Source of the DNA: Sideroxyarcus sp.
GTDB taxonomy: Bacteria; Pseudomonadota; Gammaproteobacteria; Burkholderiales; Gallionellaceae
NCBI GenBank assembly: GCA_030651895.1
Contig: JAUSBR010000009.1
Span: 62,001 to 126,000 of the forward strand
Length of the DNA stretch: 64,000 nt
Reading direction: 5' to 3'
A program made the translations under genes and the position numbers. Under the pieces are notes generated by a model, which worked only from the letters and a program-made list of their open reading frames with translations, had not been told where the DNA came from and made no database searches. Each line of letters begins with the position of its first letter. Position 1 is the stretch's first letter. Of this stretch, positions 1-8,162 are shown piece after piece.

Positions 1-1
1 C

Positions 2-64
2 CCTTCGACCTTGCTCAGGACTAAAGGCGATGTCGAAGGAACGAACGGCGCTCAGCACGAACGG
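2..64. repeat. Palindromic repeat arm(s) translated in frame within mfd
   Basis: CCTTCGAC...GCTCAGGAC is followed by TGTCGAAGGAACGAACGG and GCTCAGCACGAACGG. These are the same arm sequences seen in mutS (32781-32887) and hscA (23329-23352). The Mfd frame runs through it without a stop. The left boundary may be outside the window. Confidence 0.75.
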
Positions 65-2488
65 CTTAATCAAGAGTCGGTAGCAAGCACAGCGAAAAAC
101 ATTACCCCCTGCTCAACGGCCACCATCCCCCCCATCGCCGTAGACCGCAAAGCCGAGGTCCCCACCCACGCCTTCCAAAACTTCCTGGAAGTTTATACCG
201 GCCGCGTACTCCTTCTCGCCGACAGCCTCGGCCGCCGCGAAATCATGTCCGGCTACCTCAAGGAATACGGCCTGCTGCCCGCCGTATGCGAAGACTACGC
301 CTCGTTCCTCGCCGTAAAAGACAAGTTCATGCTCGGTGTCGGCCCACTCCAGATCGGATTTGCGCTGCCGGATGACAAACTCGCCATCGTCACCGAGACC
401 GAACTGTATGCCGCCCAGCCCAGAAGCCGCGCCGCGCGTGCCGCCAAGAAGAGCAACGTGGAAGGCATGTTGCGCGACCTGTCCGAGCTCAAGCCGGGCG
501 ATCCGGTGGTGCATGAGCAGCACGGCATCGCGCGCTATCAGGGACTGGTCAACCTCGACCTCGGCGAGGGCGAGAACGAATTTTTGCTGCTGGAATATGC
601 GGGCAGCGACAAGCTCTACGTTCCGGTTTCGCAACTGCACGTCATCAGCCGCTACAGCGGCGGCGCGCCCGAAGCCGCGCCGCTGCACAAACTGGGCAGC
701 GGCGCGTGGGACAAGGCCAAGCGCCGCGCCATGCAGCAGGTGCGCGACACTGCTGCCGAGCTATTGAACATCTACGCACAGCGCGCCACGCGCAAAGGTC
801 ACGCCTTCAAGCTCACCTATCACGACTACGAGGCTTTCTCCGCCGGATTCGGTTTCGAGGAAACGGCCGACCAGGCCGCCGCCATCGAAGCGGTGCTGCT
901 CGACCTGCAATCCGGCAAACCGATGGACCGCCTCATCTGCGGCGACGTGGGCTTCGGCAAAACCGAAGTCGCCTTGCGCGCCGCCTTCGTCGCGGTGATG
1001 GATGGAAAACAGGTCGCGGTGCTGGTACCGACCACACTGCTGGCCGAGCAACACTTCCAGAATTTCTCCGACCGCTTCGCCGACTGGCCGATCAAGATCG
1101 CCGAGCTGTCGCGTTTCCGCTCGGCAAAGGAAGTGACACAGGCACTGAAGGACCTCGCCGATGGCAAGCTCGACATCGTGATCGGAACGCACAAACTGAT
1201 TCAGAAGGACGTGAAGTTCCACAACCTCGGCCTGGTCATCCTCGACGAAGAGCATCGCTTCGGCGTGCAACAGAAGGAACGCCTCAAGGCCTTGCGCGCC
1301 GAAGTCGATGTGCTCACGCTCACCGCCACGCCCATACCACGCACGCTGGCGATGTCGCTGGAAGGCCTGCGCGATTTCTCCGTGATCGCCACCGCGCCGC
1401 AGCGCCGCTTGTCCATCAAGACCTTCGTCGCCGGCTTCAGCCAGGGCATCATCCGCGAAGCCGTGCTGCGCGAACTCAAGCGCGGCGGACAGGTGTACTT
1501 CCTGCACAACGAAGTCGATACCATCAACAATATGCTGGAGAAACTGGAGACGCTGCTGCCGGAAGCACGCATCCGCGTGGCGCACGGCCAGATGGGCGAA
1601 CGCGATCTGGAAGCGGTGATGCGCGACTTCACCCACCAGCGCTTCAACGTGCTGCTGTGCTCCACGATCATCGAAACCGGCATCGACGTACCCACCGCCA
1701 ACACCATCATCATGAACCGCGCCGACCGCTTCGGCCTCGCACAACTGCACCAATTGCGCGGCCGCGTCGGCCGTTCGCACCATCAGGCTTATGCCTACCT
1801 GCTGGTGGACAGCATGGACGGCCTCACCGCGCAGGCGAAGAAACGTCTCGAAGCGATCCAGGCGATGGAACAACTGGGCAGCGGCTTCTTCCTCGCCATG
1901 CACGACCTGGAGATACGCGGCGCGGGCGAAGTGTTGGGCGAATCGCAAAGCGGCGAGATGCAGGAGATCGGTTTCTCGCTCTACAACGACATGCTGAGCG
2001 CCGCCATCTCCTCGCTCAGGCAAGGCCACGAGCCGGACATGGCGCACCCGCTGGGCGTGACCACCGAGATCAACCTGCATACGCCTGCGCTGCTGCCCAA
2101 CGACTATTGCGGCGACATCCACCAGCGCCTTGTCATCTACAAGCGCCTCGCGCACTGCAATACGCAGCAAGACCTGGACGACATGCAGCAAGAGTTGATC
2201 GACCGCTTCGGTCTGCTGCCCGAACCTGCGCAAACCCTGCTCGACAGCCACCGCCTGCGCATCATGGCCAAGCCGCTCGGCATCAGCAAAGTGGATGCGT
2301 CAAGCGAAGCCATCGTCATCCAGTTCGTGCCCAACCCGCCCATCGACCCAATGAAGGTCATCACCATGATCCAGAGCAAACGGCACATCAAGATGGCGGG
2401 ACAGGACAAGCTGCGGATCGAGTTGAAGTATGGGGATTTGCAGCAGCGGGTGTTGGCGGTTAAGAATTTCTTTGGGGAGTTGAAGTAA
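2..2488 (+). CDS. mfd: Transcription-repair coupling factor Mfd (5' truncated by window edge)
   Basis: This is the C-terminal part of Mfd, the ATP-dependent DNA translocase that removes RNA polymerase stalled at lesions and recruits UvrA. The reading frame is open to the left edge, so the true start lies outside; about 828 of the usual ~1150 residues are present. Visible are the RNA-polymerase-interacting region (LKPGDPVVHEQHGIARYQG), the helicase Walker A GDVGFGKTE, PTTLLAEQH, the DEEH box, LTATPIPRTL, and the second RecA lobe with TIIETGIDVPTANT and QLRGRVGRS. The C-terminal domain runs to the TAA stop and looks complete. Its first ~21 visible residues are not Mfd-like: they are translated from a repeat (see separate entry). 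Confidence 0.97.
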   Translation, partial: PSTLLRTKGDVEGTNGAQHERLNQESVASTAKNITPCSTATIPPIAVDRKAEVPTHAFQNFLEVYTGRVLLLADSLGRREIMSGYLKEYGLLPAVCEDYASFLAVKDKFMLGVGPLQIGFALPDDKLAIVTETELYAAQPRSRAARAAKKSNVEGMLRDLSELKPGDPVVHEQHGIARYQGLVNLDLGEGENEFLLLEYAGSDKLYVPVSQLHVISRYSGGAPEAAPLHKLGSGAWDKAKRRAMQQVRDTAAELLNIYAQRATRKGHAFKLTYHDYEAFSAGFGFEETADQAAAIEAVLLDLQSGKPMDRLICGDVGFGKTEVALRAAFVAVMDGKQVAVLVPTTLLAEQHFQNFSDRFADWPIKIAELSRFRSAKEVTQALKDLADGKLDIVIGTHKLIQKDVKFHNLGLVILDEEHRFGVQQKERLKALRAEVDVLTLTATPIPRTLAMSLEGLRDFSVIATAPQRRLSIKTFVAGFSQGIIREAVLRELKRGGQVYFLHNEVDTINNMLEKLETLLPEARIRVAHGQMGERDLEAVMRDFTHQRFNVLLCSTIIETGIDVPTANTIIMNRADRFGLAQLHQLRGRVGRSHHQAYAYLLVDSMDGLTAQAKKRLEAIQAMEQLGSGFFLAMHDLEIRGAGEVLGESQSGEMQEIGFSLYNDMLSAAISSLRQGHEPDMAHPLGVTTEINLHTPALLPNDYCGDIHQRLVIYKRLAHCNTQQDLDDMQQELIDRFGLLPEPAQTLLDSHRLRIMAKPLGISKVDASSEAIVIQFVPNPPIDPMKVITMIQSKRHIKMAGQDKLRIELKYGDLQQRVLAVKNFFGELK

Positions 2489-2490
2489 AC

Positions 2491-2601
2491 CCAAGTAGGG
2501 TGCAATCAGCGTTGCGCATTGCACCAATCCCCAAACCAACCATGCGACGCAAAGTCCGTTGGTCATTGCTCTCTACGTGAGTTGCTGCTTACCCTACTTG
2601 G
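2491..2601. repeat. GTAGGG-type intergenic inverted repeat (degenerate copy)
   Basis: Perfect 11-bp inverted repeats CCAAGTAGGGT (2491-2501) and ACCCTACTTGG (2591-2601) bound the gap between mfd and the DUF4238 gene. The inner sequence GTAGGGTGCAAT...GCGCATTGCACC resembles the copy at 63181-63264, with 5 differences in 31 positions. The right arm overlaps the last codons of the DUF4238 gene. It may act as a bidirectional terminator or be a mobile REP-like unit. Confidence 0.65.
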
Positions 2602-3562
2602 CTCTTTCCTCAAGAGCACATATCTCCGTTAGCACCTCTTCTAGCTGCCTGCCAGTTACGAAAAATCTACTAGCACCCTGCCACAGCATCAGGTTGAAAG
2701 CTCCTGCGTTTTGGCTAATCAGAGAATAGTACTGGTTGACTGCTTCAGCGTGTAAATCATCCAGCACCAGAAGCCTGGTAGGACTAAGGGGGAAGCTGAT
2801 AATCGAGCCAGGCGTTCCGTAACCGAAACGCTCTCGCGTTGGATGAGACACCACCACGGGTTTGTCGGTCGTTATAAAGGTATCTATCTCGCTAACGACA
2901 ATGGACCATCGTTTGTCCAGCAAGTGCTTTGCCATGCTGCCCGCCTCTGATCGAATGAACGAGACAAAGGAGCGATGATGGTCATCCTTGTCTGCATTCT
3001 TGTACTTATGCCAATCGCTCGTGTCCATCTGACAAGTCCGTCCGTCGATTTCAAACGAGCCAACTACGGGAGCGGCGTCTGTTTTTAGTGGCCCAGGCTC
3101 GTAGAATGCGACAAGTTGCGCATGAATTTCTTCCACCTTGTGAAGGTTGTCTATGTGTCTTAAGTGCATTACTGCGATGAACAGCGATACTGCTTTTCGA
3201 ATGCTCTCATCACCCAAATTAACGTAACCAGTGGCTAGGTCAGGCCATAGTTGGCCGAGCAAGGCTTCTAGGTCACCGATCTGATCGTCGACATCCCAGT
3301 TTCTGTTACCGTCTTGATCCTTCGGTGCATAAAGATATCGCTTGCCGCACACGTTTCTGACGTTTGTAGGATTTTCATCACAATTGGATGAATCCTTTGA
3401 AAACATCCATACCTGCGGTTTTTTGGTACCTCGCGTCGCCGGTGTAGCAAAGTAGCTGAGATAGAACTGTGACACCCAGTGTTGGTTCTTGGAGCGATTT
3501 CTGGAAGGAGGCTCATGACGGGGGGCTGAACAGCTCAGCATCGCAATAGTTTTCTTGCTCAC
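2594..3562 (-). CDS. DUF4238 domain-containing protein
   Basis: This is a 322-residue protein of the DUF4238 family, recognised by the N-terminal NQHWVSQFYLSYFA signature (about residues 26-39) followed by a WMFSKD strand. The family has no established biochemical function. The GTG start at 3562 overlaps the TGA of the upstream toxin gene, so translation is probably coupled. An ATG at codon 8 is the alternative start. Codon use is less GC-rich than its neighbours, which suggests acquisition together with the toxin-antitoxin genes. There is no signal peptide or membrane segment. Confidence 0.75.
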   Translation of the reverse strand: MSKKTIAMLSCSAPRHEPPSRNRSKNQHWVSQFYLSYFATPATRGTKKPQVWMFSKDSSNCDENPTNVRNVCGKRYLYAPKDQDGNRNWDVDDQIGDLEALLGQLWPDLATGYVNLGDESIRKAVSLFIAVMHLRHIDNLHKVEEIHAQLVAFYEPGPLKTDAAPVVGSFEIDGRTCQMDTSDWHKYKNADKDDHHRSFVSFIRSEAGSMAKHLLDKRWSIVVSEIDTFITTDKPVVVSHPTRERFGYGTPGSIISFPLSPTRLLVLDDLHAEAVNQYYSLISQNAGAFNLMLWQGASRFFVTGRQLEEVLTEICALEERAK

Positions 3563-3852
3563 ACCCGATCATCCCAATAGTTCGGATGCCGCCGCTGATG
3601 GGCGACAGCGATGATGTAGATATGCTCACCTTTGCTGCGATAAACGACTGAATACGGGAATCGGCGGACGATTACGCGGCGATATCCGCCTGCAACTGGC
3701 GCACCTGCTTCTGGATGTGAAAAAGCGAATGCAACGGCAGCTTGCACTTCGATAGAAAATTCCAAACCAAGGCCGGGAAACTTCCCGTCATAAAAGAGCG
3801 CCGATTTTTCAAACTCGGCACTCGCCTTGGGATGAAACTGCGGCTGATTCAC
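3559..3852 (-). CDS. RelE/ParE-family toxin
   Basis: This 97-residue protein has the ParE/RelE toxin pattern: an N-terminal helical hairpin (FHPKASAEFEKSALFYD), a YRRVIVRRFPYSVVYR strand pair with basic residues, and a C-terminal VAHQRRHPNYW strand typical of plasmid-stabilisation-type ParE toxins. Members either poison gyrase (ParE) or cleave mRNA on ribosomes (RelE). The sequence fits the ParE side better, but the target is an inference. Its start overlaps the antitoxin stop by 4 nt, and its stop overlaps the start of the DUF4238 gene. Confidence 0.87.
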   Translation of the reverse strand: MNQPQFHPKASAEFEKSALFYDGKFPGLGLEFSIEVQAAVAFAFSHPEAGAPVAGGYRRVIVRRFPYSVVYRSKGEHIYIIAVAHQRRHPNYWDDRV

Positions 3853-4079
3853 GAAAGCTTGCGGCGGATGTCGGCAAACACTTTAGTTGCGGGAATCAAT
3901 TCAACATCTCCTCGTTCGATCTCTGCCCAGCGCGCTTTGATTTCGGCTTCCCATGCTTGGTTGACATCGCCGCTCTCGGATGGCTCCAAGGTTTCAAGCA
4001 AAAAACTAGCTAGTTGCGCCCGTTCTTCCGAACCTAGCTGTTTGGCCTGTGCCTGTAGTTCTGCAAGTTTGGCTGACAT
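3849..4079 (-). CDS. Addiction-module antitoxin (TIGR02574-like)
   Basis: This 76-residue acidic protein resembles putative addiction-module components of the TIGR02574 family, with LGSEERAQLASFLLETLE followed by WEAEIKARWAEIERGDVELIPA. That family habitually precedes a ParE-type toxin. The start was placed at the ATG preceded by AGGAAAA. A longer upstream frame lacks a ribosome-binding site. It is first gene of a three-gene overlapping unit with the toxin and the DUF4238 gene, and presumably neutralises the toxin by direct binding. Confidence 0.83.
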   Translation of the reverse strand: MSAKLAELQAQAKQLGSEERAQLASFLLETLEPSESGDVNQAWEAEIKARWAEIERGDVELIPATKVFADIRRKLS

Positions 4080-4142
4080 GGCTTTTCCTATAAAGGTTGA
4101 TGGCCAAACGATAGGTGGATTCATTCTTGCAGTCAAGGCTGC

Positions 4143-4176
4143 GGCAAAAGGGCAGGCCTTAGCCTGCCCTTTTGCC
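4143..4176. terminator. Hairpin terminator downstream of qorB
   Basis: A perfect 15-bp stem (GGCAAAAGGGCAGGC with its complement) and a 4-nt loop lie directly after the qorB stop. The A/T-rich stem base gives a TTTT run on both strands. It sits between two minus-strand units and probably ends qorB transcription. Confidence 0.75.
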
Positions 4177-4177
4177 T

Positions 4178-5026
4178 CTAAAGCGCGGCCTTGACTGCCG
4201 TCACCAACGGCGTCGTCGGTCTGCCGATGAGCTTGCTCAATTGCTTGCCGTCATCGAACAGCGCTCCTTTTGAAACGCCCGTATCGGAATCCGCCAGCAA
4301 TGCCGCCAGCGGTTCCGGCAGGCCTGCGCCGAGCAGCGCCTTCTTGTATTCCGTTTCCGGCAGGTTGACGTAGTTGATGTCCTTGCCGGACTGGCGCGTT
4401 ATCTCCGCGGCGAACTCGGTCAGTGTGTAAGCGGTGTCGCCCGCCAGTTCATAGACTTTGCCGGCCTGATTGTCTGCGGTCAGCACGGCAACATCCGCTT
4501 CGGCGTAGTCGGCGCGGGTGGCGGATGAGATGCGGCCATCGCCCGCGCAGCCATACACCGCGCCCAGCTTCAATGCAGTGGGTATGCCCATCGCGTAGTT
4601 CTCGGTGTACCAGCCGTGGCGCAGCAGCACGAAGGGAACGCCGGAGGCGCGGATGGCGGCTTCGGTGTCGCGATGTTCGGCGGCCAGTCCGAGCACTGAG
4701 GTGTCGGCGTGCAGCACGCTGGTGTAGGCCAGCAGTTTCACGCCTGCGCGCTTGGCCGCGTCGATAACGGCTTGGTGTTGTCTTGCACGCTGCCCGATCT
4801 CGCTGGAGGAGATGAGCAGCACTTTGTCCGCGCCTTTCAGCGCGGCATCCCAGTTTGCAGGCTGAGTGTAATCGGCCTGGCGCACTTGCACGCCCAGCGC
4901 GGCGAGGTCTTTTGCTTTCTCCACATTGCGCACGGCGGCGACGATCTGCGCTGCGGGGACTTTCTTCAGCAGCGCGGCGATGACGAGGCGGCCCAGTTGG
5001 CCGGTTGCTCCGGTGATGACGATCAT
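4178..5026 (-). CDS. qorB: NAD(P)H-binding quinone oxidoreductase, QorB/YtfG-like
   Basis: This is a 282-residue atypical short-chain dehydrogenase of the NmrA/QorB type. The N-terminal Rossmann motif is MIVITGATGQLGRLV. LLISSSEIGQRARQHQAVIDAA and the HGWYTENY segment are hallmark QorB features. The expected activity is NAD(P)H-dependent quinone reduction or redox sensing in the cytosol. A GAAAGGAAA ribosome-binding site precedes the ATG. It lies divergent to an HxlR regulator, the same arrangement as ytfG/ytfH in Escherichia coli, so control by that regulator under electrophile or quinone stress is likely. Confidence 0.93.
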   Translation of the reverse strand: MIVITGATGQLGRLVIAALLKKVPAAQIVAAVRNVEKAKDLAALGVQVRQADYTQPANWDAALKGADKVLLISSSEIGQRARQHQAVIDAAKRAGVKLLAYTSVLHADTSVLGLAAEHRDTEAAIRASGVPFVLLRHGWYTENYAMGIPTALKLGAVYGCAGDGRISSATRADYAEADVAVLTADNQAGKVYELAGDTAYTLTEFAAEITRQSGKDINYVNLPETEYKKALLGAGLPEPLAALLADSDTGVSKGALFDDGKQLSKLIGRPTTPLVTAVKAAL

Positions 5027-5123
5027 GATGTTTCCTTTCTTGTCTTGGTTGAATAATGAACAGCTGGACGAAGCATAATCGTTGTGCTAACTTTCCGTAA
5101 GTACGTACAAAAAGGTAAGTGTC

Positions 5124-5513
5124 ATGGCGAATACGGGTAATGGGAAAGTACTGACCAAGATCAGGCGCGGGGAGGTCTTCGCCGCCGAATGTCCCTCGCG
5201 CGCGATCCTCAATCATGTGACCAGCCGCTGGGGGGTGCTGGTGCTGGTCGCGCTACGGGAAGGGACGCACCGTTTCAGCGAGCTGAGGCGCAAGATCGGT
5301 GGGGTGAGCGAGAAGATGCTGGCGCAGACGCTGGTGCAACTGGAGCAGGACGGCTTTGTCGACCGGGTGTCGTACCCGGTGGTGCCGCCGCATGTGGAGT
5401 ATTCATTGACGCCGCTGGGTGAGCAGATCGGCAGTCAGGTGGAGTCGTTGACCGACTGGATCGAGGTCAACCTGCCGAAGATCATGCTGGCGCAGCAGAA
5501 GCGCCAGGCCTGA
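5124..5513 (+). CDS. HxlR-family transcriptional regulator (YtfH-like)
   Basis: This is a 129-residue winged-helix regulator of the HxlR family. It has CPSRAILNHVTSRWGVLVLVAL (the conserved Cys before the first helix is kept), then LRRKIGGVSEKMLAQTLVQLEQDGFVDR, and the wing with YSLTPLG. The N-terminal cysteine (about residue 23) is the redox- or quinone-sensing position in homologues such as YodB, QorR and HypR. It is divergent from qorB over a 97-bp gap and most likely represses it. Confidence 0.93.
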   Translation: MANTGNGKVLTKIRRGEVFAAECPSRAILNHVTSRWGVLVLVALREGTHRFSELRRKIGGVSEKMLAQTLVQLEQDGFVDRVSYPVVPPHVEYSLTPLGEQIGSQVESLTDWIEVNLPKIMLAQQKRQA

Positions 5514-5524
5514 AACGCGGCCAA

Positions 5525-5552
5525 GAAAGACCGGGGCATGCCCCGATCTTTC
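5525..5552. terminator. Bidirectional hairpin between convergent genes
   Basis: GAAAGA-C-CGGGGC and the complementary GCCCCG-A-TCTTTC form a near-perfect stem with a 2-nt loop. It lies between the hxlR stop and the convergent lipoprotein gene. Confidence 0.7.
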
Positions 5553-5591
5553 CTCTGACCGCACAGCGGCGGCCTTGATGATTGACTGTTC

Positions 5592-6320
5592 CTAGAAATT
5601 CAAGCCCACATCAAGCGTCGGCCCGCTGAACGTCATGCGGAAATCCGATGCCCCATATCCGCTCTTGCCGTTCACTTCCCATTTGGCATAGCCCGCGCGC
5701 AGGGCGAGGTTGTCCCCGAGCGCCTGCGCCAGGAACAACTGGTAGCGCCCCATGTCTCTGAGACCGACCTCATCACGCCCGGCGAAACCGGACACATGCG
5801 CGTGCAGGCTGGTGCCGGGGCGCATGCGCCAGATGAGACCGACTCCGCCTTGTGCACCATAATTGTTGAAGCGGGCGGAAGCATTTTGCGTAGCCGAGGA
5901 CACGGTCAGGCCCATGGAGGTATGGCCGATGCCGCCGGACAACTCCAGACCCAGCGCCCGCTCGCGGAAGAATTTGCGCCAGCGGAACGAGATGTCTGCA
6001 TAGTTGATGTCGAAATCGTTCTTGAGCTGCTCCGGCGCCAGGAACGTCGTATTGTTGTAGATGATGGGCGGGCGTCCGGTGGCAAGGGTCTGTTCACCAT
6101 TGCCTTTTGCCCGCACCAGCCCGAACTCGATGGCTTTGCCCGTCTGCGGGTCGGAAGGAGTCTGTGTGCCATCGTCGAGACTGACTGCTACCCTGAGCGA
6201 AGGCAATGTGACTCGCTTGTCGTCGGCCACGATCTGTGAAGCCGTCTTGCAGCCTGCCAAGGCCAGCGCTGCGAACAACCCGGCGAGCAGACGGGTGCGG
6301 ATGGGATCTGCGGTGTTCAT
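5592..6320 (-). CDS. Outer-membrane lipoprotein of unknown function
   Basis: This protein of about 242 residues starts at the ATG preceded by AGGAGG. It has a lipoprotein signal peptide ending in LALAGC (Cys about residue 23), so the mature protein is probably lipidated. Alternating strands rich in aromatic residues end in DVGLNF, a terminal Phe typical of outer-membrane beta-barrels. The strands include INYADISFRWRKFF, ALGLELSGGIG and NLALRAGYAKWEV. No enzymatic motif is seen. A surface or barrel role is inferred from the pattern only. Confidence 0.7.
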   Translation of the reverse strand: MNTADPIRTRLLAGLFAALALAGCKTASQIVADDKRVTLPSLRVAVSLDDGTQTPSDPQTGKAIEFGLVRAKGNGEQTLATGRPPIIYNNTTFLAPEQLKNDFDINYADISFRWRKFFRERALGLELSGGIGHTSMGLTVSSATQNASARFNNYGAQGGVGLIWRMRPGTSLHAHVSGFAGRDEVGLRDMGRYQLFLAQALGDNLALRAGYAKWEVNGKSGYGASDFRMTFSGPTLDVGLNF

Positions 6321-6496
6321 CTTGCCTCCTTTGAATGATCGGACCGTTCGAAAACGATAGCGCAAGGGCATGATAGGCGAACCGCCAAGGGCTTGCCACC
6401 CCGCCCTGCAACTTCTTCCCGTCCTCCGCCCCCGTTGAATTAAAATGCAGCGCTTTTGATTTGAATCCCCGCTGCGGCGGAAACGAATAACAGAAC

Positions 6497-7333
6497 ATGA
6501 ACCTCATCCTTCAAGCCCTGCACAACATCCCCTCCGCCCAGGTCGAGCATCTCGCCAGTGTCGCCAATGCCGCCCGCATCGAACAGGTCGCCGCGCATCT
6601 GTATCGCTTGCGCGCGGTCAATCCGCAGGCGAACATCGCCGCCTACTGTTTCGAGCACCAGATCGATTACGGTTTCGTACCGCAGGGCAAGCAGATTGCC
6701 GATTTCGGGCTGCTGGTGATGGACATGGATTCGACGCTCATCAACATCGAGTGCATCGACGAGATCGCCGACATGCAGGGTATCAAGCCGCTGGTGGCGG
6801 AGATCACCGAGTCGGCCATGCGTGGCGAGATCGATTTCGCCGAGAGCCTGCGCCGCCGCGTGGCATTGCTGAAGGGTTTGGACGAGAGCGCGCTGCTGCG
6901 CGTGTACGACGAACGGCTGAAACTCAATCCGGGTGCCGAGACGATGCTCTCCGCGCTGATGAAGCACGGCGTCAGGACGCTGCTGGTCTCGGGCGGTTTC
7001 GTGTTCTTCACCGAACGACTGAAGGCAAGACTGGGGCTCGACTTCGCCCATGCCAACGAACTGGAGATCGTCGATGGCAAGCTCACCGGCAATGTGTCCG
7101 GCAAGATCGTGGATGCGCAGGGCAAAGCAGACTGGCTGAACCATGTACGCGAGGAACTCGGACTGCAATCCGCGCAGGTCATCGCGATGGGCGACGGAGC
7201 CAACGACCTGAAGATGATGGCGCAGGCGGGCGTGAGTATCGCCTACCACGCCAAACCGGTAGTGCGCGCGCAGGCCAGTTATGCGCTGAACTTCGTTGGT
7301 CTGGATGGATTGGTCAATCTGCTGGGCAATTGA
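6497..7333 (+). CDS. serB: Phosphoserine phosphatase SerB
   Basis: This 278-residue HAD-superfamily enzyme carries out the last step of serine synthesis, from phosphoserine to serine. Motif I is DMDSTLINIECIDE, with nucleophile and acid/base Asp. Motif II is in LLVSGGFVFF, and motif III is the Lys and GDGANDLKMM segment. A short N-terminal domain replaces the ACT domains seen in some SerB. The start ATG follows a GAATAACAGAAC stretch with no strong ribosome-binding site. The product supplies serine, the substrate of CysE encoded at 26.9 kb. Confidence 0.97.
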   Translation: MNLILQALHNIPSAQVEHLASVANAARIEQVAAHLYRLRAVNPQANIAAYCFEHQIDYGFVPQGKQIADFGLLVMDMDSTLINIECIDEIADMQGIKPLVAEITESAMRGEIDFAESLRRRVALLKGLDESALLRVYDERLKLNPGAETMLSALMKHGVRTLLVSGGFVFFTERLKARLGLDFAHANELEIVDGKLTGNVSGKIVDAQGKADWLNHVREELGLQSAQVIAMGDGANDLKMMAQAGVSIAYHAKPVVRAQASYALNFVGLDGLVNLLGN

Positions 7334-7416
7334 GCAGTCCGACCCGCGCGATTCCAATCAGATTTTGATGTGCTAAAGTAGCCGCGTTCGCTGCGATTCA
7401 GACTGAAAGGATAGTC

Positions 7417-7974
7417 ATGAAAGATGTCATGTTGAGGCTGGTCGATGTACCCATGGTGCGCATGTTCGTGCTGGCGGGCATCATCTTTCTGATGATCGCA
7501 GTGCTGGGCAAGATCGAAGGAAAGATCGAACCGGGCCGCATGGGCCGCATCGGCGCCGCCATTCTGGGCGCGGTGCTGATCGTGATCGGCCTCGTGATGC
7601 AATACGGTGAAACACCGGAGATGTACTCCAAGCTTCCGCCCAACCTGATCGCCACTATCCAGCCGAACACGGTTGCGGTCGTACCAGCGAGTGCCGCTGT
7701 CCCGGTGATTCCCATCAAAGTAGTCTCCGGCACCTATGGCCGCAACTGCAACGCCAAAGCCGGCAATGCCACCGCGCAACTGGCCAAGGCCTGCGACGGA
7801 CAGGGCAGCTGTGATTTCGTGATCGATCCGGCCACGCTGGAAGACCCCGCCCCGACCTGCAGCAAGGATTTTGCCGCCGAATGGAGATGCGGCGACGGCA
7901 ATGCGGTCTATTCCGCCGCGCTTTCCGCCCTCAGCGGCAAGAATGACAAACTTCGTTTGAACTGCGCCGGATAA
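7417..7974 (+). CDS. Two-TM membrane protein with C-terminal Cys-rich lectin-like domain
   Basis: This is a 185-residue protein. Two hydrophobic segments (about residues 15-32 and 43-62) are followed by a Pro/Ala linker and a compact Cys-rich domain: GTYGRNCNAKAGNAT, CDGQGSCDF, a DPAPTCSKDFAAEWRC segment. Six cysteines and the C-x-G-x-x-x-C, DPxPxCxK and aromatic-x-C spacing resemble SUEL-type galactose/rhamnose-binding lectin domains. The domain is probably on the periplasmic side and disulfide-bonded. The similarity is judged by eye and the function is unknown. A ribosome-binding site (AAAGGATAG) precedes the ATG. Confidence 0.6.
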   Translation: MKDVMLRLVDVPMVRMFVLAGIIFLMIAVLGKIEGKIEPGRMGRIGAAILGAVLIVIGLVMQYGETPEMYSKLPPNLIATIQPNTVAVVPASAAVPVIPIKVVSGTYGRNCNAKAGNATAQLAKACDGQGSCDFVIDPATLEDPAPTCSKDFAAEWRCGDGNAVYSAALSALSGKNDKLRLNCAG

Positions 7975-8048
7975 GAACGGTCGGTTTTCAGGGATTTCCT
8001 CTAACGCTTCCCGCCAGCCAAGTCAATTTTCGGGCGAGAATTTATCGC

Positions 8049-8114
8049 TTGAAAAAACTTTTCGACCCCCTACAATTAGTCGAATCCAAGCAGTCGACCA
8101 CTAGATATAGTGGT
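8049..8114 (+). promoter_or_regulatory. nrdJ promoter with tandem NrdR boxes
   Basis: A sigma70-type promoter is visible: TTGAAA (8049-8054), a 16-bp spacer, TACAAT (8071-8076). Two NrdR-box-like palindromes overlap it: CCCCTACAATTAGTCG (8067-8082), covering the -10, and ACCACTAGATATAGTGGT (8097-8114), nearly perfect against the known core CACTATATATAGTG. Their centres are 31 bp apart, the three-turn spacing known for NrdR operators. This predicts ATP/dATP-dependent NrdR repression of nrdJ. Confidence 0.8.
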
Positions 8115-8162
8115 TTTTGCTTTTGCGACTGAAGTATTCCATGCAATCAAGGGGGTAGTGTC

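Noticed and set aside
761-2251. 496-codon antisense open frame opposite mfd
   Set aside because: Antisense shadow; His/Gln/Val-rich composition with no conserved motif.
706-2463. Long (585-codon) open frame inside mfd
   Set aside because: Shadow of the mfd coding sequence in another frame; Arg/Ala-rich composition typical of GC-rich shadow frames, no domain.
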